A DNA stretch of 64,000 nucleotides, taken from contig NC_051069.1 of the NCBI RefSeq assembly GCF_004664715.2, positions 70,268,647 through 70,332,646 of the forward strand. The letters are read 5' to 3'. The DNA comes from Peromyscus leucopus (lineage: Eukaryota > Chordata > Mammalia > Rodentia > Cricetidae). A model generated the notes under the pieces. That model had not been told where the DNA came from, ran no database searches, and was given only the letters and a program-made list of their open reading frames with translations. The position numbers and the translations under genes were made by a program. Positions 36,106 to 47,270 of this stretch are shown here, piece after piece; position 1 is the stretch's first letter; each line of letters starts with the position of its first letter.

Positions 36106-36290
36106 TAAAGGAAACTGCTATACAATAGAACTTAAGGACCAGACTAGTCAATGGTAGGGAATTCATGTCTAACATTGTAAACCTAGCCAACTACCCATGG
36201 CTGGAGAGGTCATAAACCTTAGAGGAGAAACTACTATTACAATTTTGATAAATAAATAACAACTTCTAACTGTCAAGTCAAAATACATTA
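36106..36290 (+). mobile_element. Lx-type L1 3' UTR fragment
   Basis: Collinear with 11870-12010: gggaattcatgtctaacatt, then acctagccaactacccatgg, then gagaggtcataaaccttaga. Non-coding. Confidence 0.65.
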
Positions 36291-38339
36291 TTTAATATCA
36301 GAAATTATTAGTACATTGATATTGACAGGTTCATCCATTTCCATGTCTATAAAATTCACCAGGTGAATATTTTCACTCTTTTCTAATTTTAGAAATTTCC
36401 AAGTTTGTAAAAATGTTAAAATAATTATGGCAAACAATATTAAAATTATGAAGAGAGTGTTTGCCTCTCAAAGACTCAGAATTGGGTATCTGTGATAAAA
36501 TGATGAAGAATAAGGGCAGACATAAAAGGGAAAGGAGAAAAAAAGAAAAGGATTATTTTATGGGCCAAGGTTTCAAGGTAGTCTGAGTTTAGAGGGTAGG
36601 TGAAGAGAAAAATCAATACTAAAAATTCATAATAAAAGAGAAAACATTCACAAAGCAAGACTTGGGGTTATAAGTAAGGTTGGTTTTAATGTCCTTTCAA
36701 CCTGTTGATAAGGCTGGCATGGAGTTTAAATTCTTTTAGTGACTGTTTTGAGTATGCTAAATGCAACATCCAATGGAAAGTAGAGTATGCACAGTCCCAG
36801 GACATTTGTAAGTTATTATGTTTTTACTTTTTTTTCCCATCTTTAGTAGTTGAACTGAAAGTACAATATTAAAATGTAATTGTGCTCGATGACTCAGAAA
36901 TCCTGAGAATATGCTTAGTAATCTTTGCAGAAGATACAAGAAATTCACCAACTTGGGATCATTTAAACCTTTTTGAAATCATGAAAACTATCAGGGAAAA
37001 ATATAATTTTAGCCCCAATATTACTATCTATTACTTCATTTTTCATTATTTGGTAAAATACTGCATATTTCTCTCGCAGATCTGTGTGAAAAACAGAGGT
37101 GGCAGTGAAGGAAACTGCAATGAGACAAGATAGTCTGGTGCACAAAGTCTCTGGACTCAAAAAAATCTTAGAGACAGCGTAGTATGATGAAAGGTCTTGG
37201 GTAGTGAGATCAATTCATTCCAAAGGTAATAAAGGAAAATTTTGTTTTTAAAGAATTTATCTTTGTTATAATATTGAACAATTTCTAATTGTTGTATTTC
37301 ATTTTCCTCCTATTACTATGATTGCAAAACAGTATAAAAGAAAACAAAACATTGAAATTTAAATATTTTATATCTGTTGTTTATCGTTATTCCTTCATTT
37401 GTCTAATTTTTGCTCTCTCTTTGTGTATATGTGTGTTTAATATTTCAGTTTAGCAATTAAACCAGCAAGTTAAATCAATGGAGAGCGAATTCCCAATTCC
37501 ATGCCAACAGAATCTGACTTCTCAATGTGAAATTCTTTCTCAAATACTTTCTTGCCCCTCAGAGTCAATTGAGAAACTATTTACTCTCCTGCTTACTTCT
37601 AACAGGTAAAAATAATGAAGAGTGGATTTGCCTAGTAAAGTGCACATTGAATTCAACTCATCTAAACAGCTACTTGGGCTTGTCTGTTGTTTGTTATTCT
37701 CACTCGTCCTTTTCTTGTAAAAGAAATGCTGCTTTAAATTATTTTCCCAATTTATATAGATGTCTTTGTTCTTAAGATTTCCAGGCCTATGACCAGTTCT
37801 CATCCATCAAAGACAGAACTAAAACTAGCAGGCAAAACTATTCACAATGTTAAACCAGTTGCCCTTACAGCCTGAACTCTATGTATGCAGTATCAATAGA
37901 CAAGGCCTTTACCTCTTATCATGAAGCTCAGATTCAGCAGATCTACAGTGGGAAAACTTCATAGAGCTATACTATGTAAATTCGGCATGAGCATTCCTGA
38001 AGGCTAACTCATTTGTATACCCTCTTTCTCCCTTCCTTTTAGTGGTATTTACTGAAAAATCTTGGGTTTACTGTACTTGGCAAAGTAGCAAATAGGTGAC
38101 ATTTCCACCTGCTTATTCCTCCAACTACTGAAAAACTTATGAACATTAAAAGTTTAATAAAATAAAAGGGAAATGATAAAAATGAAATGGTCACATCATA
38201 GAATTTTTATGATTCTTCACTAACAGATTTCTGACAGAGTTCAAGGAAATTTATGAGAAAGTATAATTGCAGAAGCCTTCATGTAGAGAAAGTCACTACC
38301 TGGAAATTTGTAAAAATCTGTAAGGAATTAATTTTTGCC
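36291..38339. other. Unique sequence
   Basis: No gene or repeat was recognised in 2 kb. Confidence 0.4.
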
Positions 38340-38454
38340 TTTTTTTCTTGAAAAATGTATCATGCCATGTAGTTCAAGTTGTCCTCAAGCTCAGGATCCT
38401 CTAAAGTCAGCCTTCTGAGCACCAGGATTCCAGACACATGCTAACCTGCCCATT
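38340..38454 (-). repeat. Old B1 SINE, minus
   Basis: Reverse-complemented body: catgtagttcaagttgtcc, then tcagccttctgagcaccagg, then cagacacatgct. It is strongly diverged. Confidence 0.5.
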
Positions 38455-38469
38455 TTGAATATCAGTCTT

Positions 38470-38988
38470 TTTTATTTTATTTTTTTGTTTTATAATTTAA
38501 TTTAATTTTACATATCAGCCACAGATTCCCTTGTTCTCCCCCCCTACCCCCTGCCTTCACCCCACCCCATTCCCATCTCCTCTAGGGCAAAGACCCCTGA
38601 GGATTGAGTTCAACATGATAGATTCAGTCCAGGCAGGTCCAGTCCCCTCCTCCCAGGCTGAGCCAAGTGTCCCTATATAAGCCCCAGGTTTCAGACAGCC
38701 AACTCATGCACTAAGGACAGGACCTGGTCCCACTGCCTGGATGCCTCCCAAACAGATAAAGCTAATCAACTGTCTCACTTATCCAGAGAGGGCCTGATCC
38801 AGTTGGGGGCTCTTCAGCTATTGGTTCATAGTTCATGTGTTTCCATTCATTTGGCTATTTATCCCTGTGCTTTATCCAACCTTGGTCTCAACAATTCTCG
38901 CTTATACAAACCCTCCTCTTTCTCACCAATTGGACTCCTGTAGCTCCACCTGGGGCCTGGCCATGGATCTCTGCATCCGGTTCCCTCA
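38470..38988 (-). mobile_element. 5'-truncated L1 3' end, minus
   Basis: 519 bp of L1 3' UTR on the minus strand, ending in an A-rich tail (38470-38510 read in reverse). It is flanked by a perfect 15-bp duplication, ttgaatatcagtctt, at 38455-38469 and 38989-39003. It matches 47690-48180 of the full-length L1, including the G-rich tract (C-rich here, 38538-38580). The intact duplication indicates a fairly recent insertion. Confidence 0.9.
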
Positions 38989-39003
38989 TTGAATATCAGT
39001 CTT

Positions 39004-39529
39004 AAGGAGGGAGAGGACCCAGTCCAAGAAAGAAGAAAGACAAAATTGTTGCCAGAAGGGAAAAGAGAGCCTTACCAAATGATAGAACATTCTTAGATTC
39101 ACTAATTGGAAGATTGAAGCCAAGCATATCTTCAGGGGAACAGTATTAGCAGAATGAAAAATATAGTGAAGGCTTTCTCAAAGTATTATTCACAATGTGA
39201 TTTAAGAACCTGACATTAAAATAATCTACATCTTTTCCATGCTCTAAGTTAACAAAAAACATGCTAGATTATTATACAGAATGATAAAATATTTGATTTC
39301 TTGTAGACTGTCTTTTGCAATGAAATTCAATAATGTTGTTTTTGATGTGACATTGTCCTCATATGATACTACATCCCCCAAGTGAGCAATGCTACTGATG
39401 TATTTTGTACAATCCTAAAAGTTTTTTTTTGTCCTAAAATTTCTGGTGCAGACATTTTAATGAGGGCAGAATAATTTTCTTTAGTAAATGTGCTTTTATG
39501 CACTGAGATGACTATAAATAAAGAAATGT
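39004..39529. other. Unique sequence
   Basis: Nothing was recognised. Confidence 0.4.
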
Positions 39530-39760
39530 CTTTGGGGGTTACTGATAAGGCACAGAAAATGCAAGAACTTGGTGTCATTGCAGAGGACCTGAGTTCAGTT
39601 CCCAGTATCCACACAGGGAGGCTCACAACTGCATAGAACTCCAGCTATAGCAGATCTGACACCCTATTCTGGCCTCAATAGATGCCTGCACATATATGTA
39701 GACACCCACATTAGACAAACAAACTCACATACATGTAAATAAGCAAGATACATTTTAAAA
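39530..39760 (+). repeat. B2-superfamily SINE, plus
   Basis: This shows the tRNA-like head (gggggttactgataaggcac), a box B-like gacctgagttcagttcccag, then cacaactgcatagaactcca, and a CA/A-rich tail to about 39755. It is moderately diverged. Confidence 0.65.
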
Positions 39761-39987
39761 ATTAAGCCTTCAAATAATTATTTTTTGCTTAAGCTAGATG
39801 CTGATATGTTGACCAACAGATAATTTTTTTCTAAAATATAAATTCATTTTACAGTTGATTATGTAACATTTCCCAAATCTGTACCTAAATTCATCAGAAT
39901 ACAATAAATTATTATCTACTATATGCCATAATTTAATTATGTCTTTGATTATGTCTAAGTGATTTTTGATACCTGACACATACCAAC

Positions 39988-40115
39988 ACAAGGTCTTGTG
40001 TAGCCTATGTTGGACTCCTACTCACTATGTAGTAAGTAGACTGACACCTTAGACTCCTGACTCTACTATGTACAGCCCACAAGTATTGGAATTATAGACA
40101 TGCACCATGATTTCA
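39988..40115 (-). repeat. Old B1 SINE, minus
   Basis: The segments aaggtcttgtgtagcctatg and cacaagtattggaattatag fit a reverse-complemented B1 body. It seems to hold a small internal duplication of the ctactcactatgtag region. Confidence 0.5.
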
Positions 40116-40170
40116 GCAACATAAACTGTGAATATAAGTAGCATGTTAATCTGTTAAGAGTTGTGTATAA

Positions 40171-40912
40171 GTATATAAGACAAAACGACAGCCTACAGAA
40201 TAGGAAATGATATTCACCCACCCCACATCTGACAGAGGGATGATCTCCAAAATATATAAATAACTCAAGAAAGTATACATCAAAATACCAAATAATCCAT
40301 TTAAAAAATGGGCCACAGATCTAAACAGAAAATTCTCAACAGAAGAATCCCAAATAGCTAGAAGACATTTAAGGAATTGCTCAACATCCTTAGTCATCAG
40401 GGAAATGCAAGTCAAAATGACTCTGAGATACCATCTTACACCTGTCAGAATGGCTAAGATCAAAAACACTGATGACAGCTTATGTTGGAGAGGATGTGGA
40501 ACAAAGGGAATACTCCTCCAGTATTGGTGGGAGTGCAAACTTGTACAGCAACTTTGGAAATCAGTATGCCAGTTTCTCAAAAAATTAGGAATCAATCTAC
40601 CTCAATACCACTCTTGGGCATGTACCCAAGGCATGCTAAATCATTCTACAAGAACACTTGCTCAACCATGTTCATAGAACCATTACTTATAATAGCCAGA
40701 ACCTGGAAACAACCTAGATGCCCCTCAACTGAAGAATGAATAAATAAAACGTGGTACATTTACATAATGGAGTATTACTCAGCTTTAAAAAAACACTGAC
40801 ACCATGAAATTTGCAGGTGCATGGATGGAAATAGAAAATATCATACTGAGTGAGGTAGCCCTGACTCAGAAAGACAAACATGGTATGGACTCACTCATAA
40901 ATGGATACTAGA
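40171..40912 (+). pseudogene. L1 ORF2 C-terminal remnant
   Basis: This is the last part of an L1 ORF2 reading frame. The C-terminal cysteine-rich region can be followed around 40482-40545 (tgttggagaggatgtggaac, then a tgggagtgcaaac segment). It is followed by the ccactcttgggcatgtaccc and gaaacaacctagatgcccct segments. Frameshifts split it into pieces at 40405-40677 and 40482-40739. It corresponds to the region after the reverse transcriptase domain and has no catalytic part. Confidence 0.8.
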
Positions 40913-41842
40913 TGTAAAGCAAAGGATAATCAGACTACAACACCCAGCTCCAGAGAAGCTAGCTAACAAGGAGGACCCTAGGAAAGACACTTGAATCACT
41001 TTGGGAAGAGGAAACAGGAGATCTCCATGAGTAGACTGGGGATGAGGGGGAAGTAGAGAGGAGGGGATTGGGGAATGAGAACATGAGGGAACAGGATGGT
41101 TGAGCTGGGGAAGGGTTGGAGAGGGAAAGCAATGAAAGAGATATCTTGATAGAGGGAGACATTATGGGGTAAGAGAGAAACCTGGTGCTAGAGAAATTCC
41201 CAGGAATTCACAAGGATGACTACAGATTAGACTACTAGCAATAGCGGAGAGGGTGCCAGAACTGGCCTACTCTGGTAATCAGACTGGTGAATACCCTAAC
41301 TGTCATCATAGAGCCATCATCCAGTAACTGATGGAAGCAGATGTGAGATCCACAACCAAGCACCAGGCCGATTTCTGGGAGGCCAGTCAATGATAGTGAA
41401 GAGGGATTATATAAGCATGGGGGGGTCAAAATCATGATGGGGAAAGCTACAAAGACAACTGAACCAAGCTCCTAGGAACCCACAAACTTTAGACTGACAG
41501 CTGTTGAATCTGCATGGGACCCAACTAGATCCTCTGCATATGGGAGACAATTGTGTAGCTGTGTCTGTTTGAGGGACCTCTGGCAATGTGATCAAGATTT
41601 ATCTTTGGTTCATGAACTAGCATTCTGGATCCCATTACATATGGGCAGAGACCTTGATAACCCTTGGTGCAGAATGGGGGGCTTGGTCCTGCCTCAACTG
41701 AGTGTTCTAGGCTTTGCTGTCCTCCCATGGGAGAACTTAACCTTTTTGAAGAGAGAATGAAGGGTAGGTTGAGGGAGGGTTCAGTAGAGGTAGGGAGCAA
41801 GAGGAGGGATGAGAGAAGGATCAGTGGGTGGTATGTAAAATG
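40171..41842 (+). mobile_element. Older 5'-truncated L1 (ORF2 end plus 3' UTR)
   Basis: A 1.7-kb L1 fragment in the same orientation as the full-length L1 that follows. Its ORF2 part aligns with 46520-47270 and its tail ends taaaatgaataaaaaaatt. Its 3' UTR differs from that of the younger copy, so it belongs to another lineage. The flank aagagttgtgtataa (40156-40170) resembles aaggagtgtgtaatta at 48238-48253. That would be its own aged target duplication, now 6.4 kb further away because of the later insertion. Confidence 0.8.
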
Positions 41843-41861
41843 AATAAAAAAATTAAAAGAA
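41843..41861 (+). repeat. Target-site duplication, left copy (19 bp)
   Basis: aataaaaaaattaaaagaa, identical to 48221-48239. It lies in the A-rich tail of the older L1. Its low complexity makes the exact edge uncertain by a few bases. Confidence 0.85.
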
Positions 41862-42265
41862 GCCCCCGACTTCCCTTCTGGACCAGAGGTAAGAATCTGG
41901 GTCCAACCCGGACCCCATCCCTGGGCACCAGCCACTCCGGGAAGACCTGCCCAACTTGGCCACAGGCTCTAGCCACCAGGCGGGTCCCCTTCTACCCCAC
42001 CGGGAGGGATCCCCTTCTCCAAGCTCCCCGGCAGCCCCTGCAATCTTCGCGCCCTGCCCCCACGCCCATCTGCCCGAGACCCCAGCCACTTCCTGAGACT
42101 TAGAGACGGGCCCCCAGCTCCCATCCTGCCCCAGACTTCCCTTCTGGACCAGAGAGAGAGTTGGACAAGAAAACTCCCTTTTGGACAAGAGAGAGAGACT
42201 TCCTGAATCTGTCAGCTCTTTCTGAAACAAGTACACTGATAAGACCAAGAAGGAACCACAAGGAG
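41862..42265 (+). promoter_or_regulatory. L1 5' UTR with monomer-type internal promoter
   Basis: 404 bp, GC- and CpG-rich (about 41960-42110), unlike anything else in the window. The 26-base start gcccc(c/a)gacttcccttctgg, followed by accagag, recurs at 42129. This gives a monomer of 267 bp (41862-42128) plus a partial second unit joined to the non-monomeric leader (to 42265). In rodent L1s such tandem monomers carry the RNA polymerase II promoter. The insertion begins exactly at a monomer boundary. Confidence 0.8.
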
Positions 42266-43397
42266 ATGGGCAGATGTCAAGGCAGAAGTACATACAACAA
42301 AATAAAGAGCAATACAGCATCACCAGAACCTAGCCCACCTCCAACATCTAGACCTGAACACCAAAAATTGGAAGAAGCAGAAGGAAGTTGCCTTATGAGT
42401 AACTTCATGAAGAAGGTAGAGGCTTGTGTAGGGGAAAAGACAAGAAAATTAGAAGAACGCTGTAAACAACTAGAGGAAAGGGCAAACAAATTAGAAGAAA
42501 ACAATAAAGCCCTCCAAGAAAACAATAAAGTCCTGGAAGAAAACAATAAAGCACTGAAAGAAAATCATGAAAAAGCAATGAAACAAACAAAGGAAGCAGT
42601 CCAAGAACTGAAAAGGGAAATTGAAAAAAAAAAAAGAAGACACAAACAGAGGGAATGCTGGAAATAGAAAACCTGAGTAAAAGATCGGGAACTTCAGATG
42701 CAAGTATAACCAACAGAATGCAAGAGATGGAAGAGAGGATTTCTGGCATTGAAGATACAGTAGAAGAAATAGTTTCATCAGTCGAAGGAAACACTAAAGC
42801 TAACAAAGTCATGAACCAAAATGTCCAAGAAATTTGGGACACCATGAAAACACCAAACCTACGAATTATAGGGATAGAAGAAGGTGAAGAATACCAACTC
42901 AAGGCACAGAAAATATATTCAACAAAATTATAGAAGAAAACTTTCCCAACTTAAAGAAGGAAATGCCTATGAAGATACAAGAAGCCTATAGAACACCAAA
43001 CAGACTAGACCCCCCAAAAAAGTCCCCTCGACACATAATAATTAAACAACTAAATGTACAGAATAAAGAAAGAATATTAAGAGCAGCCAAGGAAAAAGGC
43101 CAAGTGACCTATAAAGGTAAACCCATCAGAATAACACCCGATTTCTCAATGGAGACTTTGAAAGCCAGAAGGACCTGCACAGATGTAATGCAGACACTAA
43201 GAGACCATGGATGTCAGCCCAGACTAATATACCCAGCAAAACTTTCAATCATCATAGACGGAAAGAACAAGACATTCGAAGACAAAGCCAGATTTAAACA
43301 ATACCTATCCACAAACCCAGCCCTACAGAAAGCACTAGAAGGAAAATTCCAACCGAAGGAAGTCAGATACACACTCGAAAACACAGGCAATAGATAA
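42266..43397 (+). pseudogene. L1 ORF1 (RNA-binding trimer protein), two frameshifts
   Basis: ORF1p coats L1 RNA as a coiled-coil trimer with an RRM and a C-terminal domain, and acts as nucleic-acid chaperone. The start at 42266 is chosen because the frame reads MGRCQGRS, giving a basic, Pro/Ser-rich N-terminus as usual. An upstream in-frame ATG at 42161 lies in leader sequence. A coiled coil with tandem heptads follows (42491-42574). Frame breaks: a lost base in the A12 run at 42624-42635, and a second lost base near 42904-42907. The frame then runs from 42908 to the stop at 43395-43397 through the RRM and C-terminal domain (KARRTCTDV, YPAKLS, QYLSTNPALQ). Length is about 377 codons, normal for rodents. 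Confidence 0.9.
42491..42574 (+). repeat. 21-bp tandem heptad repeats in the ORF1 coiled coil
   Basis: Successive 21-base units at 42491, 42512, 42533 and a diverged one at 42554 encode the heptads LEENNKA, LQENNKV, LEENNKA and LKENHEK. Whole-heptad repeat number preserves coiled-coil phase. Confidence 0.9.
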
Positions 43398-43459
43398 AGC
43401 CACAACAGTAAACCCCAAAGAAGGGAAGTACACACACACTACCACCAAAAATAACAGGG

Positions 43460-46400
43460 ATGAAGAATCACTGGTCATTAATATCCCTTAATATCAGCGG
43501 ACTTAATTCACCTATAAAAAGACATAGACTTACAGAATGGATACGAAAGCAGGACCCATCTTTCTGCTGCATACAAGAAACACATCTCAAATTCAAAGAC
43601 AGAAACTACCTAAGAATAAAAGGCTGGGAAAAGACTTTCCAATCAAATGGTCTTAAGAAACAAGCAGGGGTAGCCATCTTGATATCCAACAAAATAGACT
43701 TCAAACTAAAATCAATCAAAAGAGATCAAGAAGGACATTACATACTCATCACAGGAAAGATCCACCAAGATGAAGTTTCAATTCTGAACATTTATGCCCC
43801 AAACACAAGGGCACCCACATATGTAAAAGAAACATTACTAAAGCTTAAACCACATATAAAACCCCACACATTAATAGTGGGAGATCTCAACACCCCACTT
43901 TCACCACTGGACAGGTCTCCCAAATCGAAACTTAACAGAGAAATAAAGGACTTAACTGATGTCATGACCCAATTGGACCTAATAGATATCTACAGAACAT
44001 TCCATCCTAACAAGAAAGAATATACCTTCTTCTCAGCACCCTATGGAACTTTCACTAAAATCGACCACATACTTGGCCACAAAGCAAATCTCAACAGATA
44101 CAAAACAATTAGAATAACCTCCTGTGTTCTATCAGACCACCATGGTTTAATGTTAGATTTCAACAACAACAAAAACTACAGAAAACCTACAATCTCATGG
44201 AAACTGAATAATGCTCAACTGAATCACCAATGGGTTAAGGAAGAAATAAAGAAAGAAATGAAAGACTTCCTAGAGATCAATGAAAATGAAGACACCACAT
44301 ACCCAAACTTATGGGACACTATGAAAGCAGTGCTAAGAGGGAAATTCATAGCAGTAAATGCCCACATAAGGAAGTTGGAGAAATCCCACACTAGTGACTT
44401 AACAGCACACCTGAAAGCTCTAGAACAGGAAGAAGCAAAGTCTCCCAGGAAGAATAGACGCCAGGAAATTATCAAAGTGAGAGGTGAAATTAATAAATTA
44501 GAAACTAAGAGAATAATACAAAAAATTAATGAAACAAAGAGTTGGTTCTTTGAGAAAATCAACAAGATAGACAAGCCCTTATCCAAACTAACCAAAAGAC
44601 AGAGAGAGAGAATCCAAATCAACAAAATCAGAAATGAAAAGGGGGACATAACAACAGACATTGAGGAAATCCAGAGAATCATCAGGTCATATTTCAAAAA
44701 CCTCTACTCCACAAAACTGGAAAACCTAAAAGAAATGGACATTTTTCTGGATAGGTACCACATACCTAAGTTAAATCAAGACCAGATAAACTATTTAAAT
44801 AGCCCAATAACCCCTAAGGAAATAGAAACAGTCATTAAAAGTCTCCCAACCAAAAAAAGCCCAGGACCAGATGGTTTCAGCGCAGAATTCTGCCAGATCT
44901 TCAAAGAAGAGTTAATACCAACACTCTCTAAATTGTTCCACATAGTAGAAACAGAAGGAACATTACCAAACTCCTTCTATGAGGCTAAATTACCCAGATT
45001 CCTAAACCAAACAAGGATGCAACAAAGAAAGAGAACTACAGACCGATCTCCCTCATGAACATTGATGCAAAAATACTCAATAAAATACTGGCAAACAGAC
45101 TCCAAGAACACATCAGAACAATTATGCACCATGATCAAGTAGGCTTCATCCCAGGGATGCAAGGGTGGTTCAACATACGAAAGTCAATGTAATACACCAT
45201 TATAAACAAACTCAAAGAAAAAAACCACATGATCATCTCACTAGATGCAGAAAAAGCATTTGACAAAATCCAACACCCTTTCATGATAAAAGTCTTGGAG
45301 CGATCAGGAATACAGGGAACATACCTAAACATAATAAAGGCAATATATAGCAAACCAACAGCCAACATCAAATTAAATGAAGAGAAACTCAAAGCAATTC
45401 CACTAAAATCAGGAACGAGACAAGGCTGTCCACTCTCCCCATACTTATTCAATATAGTACTTGAAGTTCTAGCCAGAGCAATAAGAAAACATAAGGAGAT
45501 AAAGGGGATACAAATTGGAAAGGAAGAAGTCAAGCTTTCCCTATTTGCAGATGACATGATAGTATACTTGAGTGACCCCAAAGATTCCACCCAGGAATTG
45601 ATAAAGCTTATAAACACCTTCAGCAACATAGCAGGATACAAGATCAACTCAAAAAAATCAGTAGCCCTCCTATATACAATGGACAAAGAAGCTGAGAAGG
45701 CAATTAGAGATACATCACCCTTTACAATAGCCAAAAATGACATAAAATACCTTGGGGTAACACTAACCAAGCAAGTGAAGGACCTATATGACAAGAACTT
45801 TAAGTCCCTGAAAAAAGAAATTGAAGAAGATGTCAGAAAATGGAAAGATCTCCCATGCTCATGGATAGGCAGGGTTAACATAGTAAAAATGGCAATCTTA
45901 CCAAAAGAAATTTACAGATTCAATGCAATCCCCATCAAAATACCAACACAATTCTTCACAGACCTGGAAAAAATAATACTCAACTTCATATGGAAAAACA
46001 AAAAATCCAGGATAGCTAAAAGAAACCTGTACAATAAAACAACTTCTGGAGGCATCACAATCCCTGACTTCAAGCTCTACTATAGAGCTACAGTAATAAA
46101 AACAGCTTGGTATTGGCATAAAAACCGACATGTGGACCAATGGAATCGAATTGAAGACCCTGACATTAACCCACACACCTATGGACATATAATTTTTGAC
46201 AAAGAAGCCAAAAGTGTACAATGGAAAAAAGAAAGCATCTTCAGCAAATGGTGCTGGCATAACTGGATATCAACGTGTAGAAGGCTGCAAATAGATCCAT
46301 ATCTGTCACCGTGCACAAAACTTAAGTCCAAGTGGATCAAAGACCTCAACATAAATCCAGCTACTCTGAACCTGCTAGAAGAGAAAGTAGGAAGTAGTCT

Positions 46401-47270
46401 TGAACGCATTGGCATAGGAGATCACTTCCTAAATATAACACCAGTAGCGCAGACACTGAGACAAACAATCAATCAATGAGACCTCTTGAAACTGAGAAGC
46501 TTTTGTAGAGCAAAGGATACGGTCAACAAGGCAAAGCGACACTCTACAGAATGGGAAAAGATCTTCACCAACCCCACATGTGACAGAGGACTGATATCCA
46601 GGATATATAAGGAACTCAAGAAATTAGACATCAAAGCGACCAACAGTCCAATTGAGAAATGGGCTTTAGAACTAAACAGAGAATTCTCAACAGAGGAAAC
46701 CCAAATGGCTGAAAGACATTTAAGGAATTGCTCAACATCCCTAATCATCAGGTAAATGCAAATCAAAACAACTCTGAGATACCACCTTACGCCTGTCAGA
46801 GTGGCTAAGATCAAAAACACTGAAGACACTTTATGCTGGAGAGGATGTGGAACTAGGGGAACTCTCCTCCACTGCTGGTGGGAATGCAAGCTTGTACAAC
46901 CACTTTGGAAATCAATATGGCACTTTCTTAGAAAATGGGAATCAATCTCCCCCAAGATCCAGCTATACCACTCCTGGGCATATACCCAAGAAATGCTCAA
47001 TCATACCACAAGAGCACTTGCTCAGCTATGTTCATATCAGCATTGTTTGTAATAGCCAAAACCTGGAAACAACCTAGATGCCCTTCAACTGAAGAATGGA
47101 TAAATAAATTGTGGCACATATACACAATGGAATACTACTCAGTAGAGAAAAACAATGACATCATATGGTTTGCAGGCAAATGGATGGATCTAGAAAAAAT
47201 CATCCTGAGTGAGGTAACCCAGACTCAGAAAGACAAATATGGTATGTACTCACTCATAGGAAGATGCTAG
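43460..47270 (+). pseudogene. L1 ORF2 (endonuclease and reverse transcriptase), broken
   Basis: ORF2p is an APE-like endonuclease plus reverse transcriptase for target-primed reverse transcription. The start at 43460 ([14 protein letters not shown]) fits the family, 62 bp after ORF1. The endonuclease (residues about 1-235) keeps N11, E40, D142, N144, D202 and the SDHH at 225-228. The reverse transcriptase keeps LFADDM, with FADD at 45544-45555, and [15 protein letters not shown] upstream. The C-terminal Cys region (CWRGCG...HCWWEC, 46834-46887) is intact. Lesions: a lost base near 44987; stop TAA at 45190-45192; stop TGA at 46477-46479 (from TGG); stop TAA at 46753-46755; a lost base near 46933. 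The end at 47268-47270 and about 1270 codons match the family. Confidence 0.92.
45544..45555 (+). other. Reverse transcriptase catalytic motif FADD
   Basis: Codons ttt gca gat gac encode F-A-D-D. The two aspartates bind the metal ions of the polymerase active site. They are undamaged in this copy, downstream of the stop at 45190. Confidence 0.9.

Noticed and set aside
40171..41842. The older L1 and the full-length L1 as a single element
   Set aside because: The older fragment contains its own ORF2 end, 3' UTR and A-tail before the younger 5' UTR starts, and the 19-bp duplication brackets only the younger one.
41853..42323. Minus-strand frame of 156 codons over the L1 5' UTR
   Set aside because: It arises from the GC-rich monomer and has no family resemblance. 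Antisense transcription from L1 5' UTRs is known, but nothing here supports a product.
44224..44697. Minus-strand frame of 157 codons (and others antisense to the L1, such as 45135-45881)
   Set aside because: Antisense shadows of ORF2, hydrophobic because they mirror its lysine- and asparagine-rich codons.
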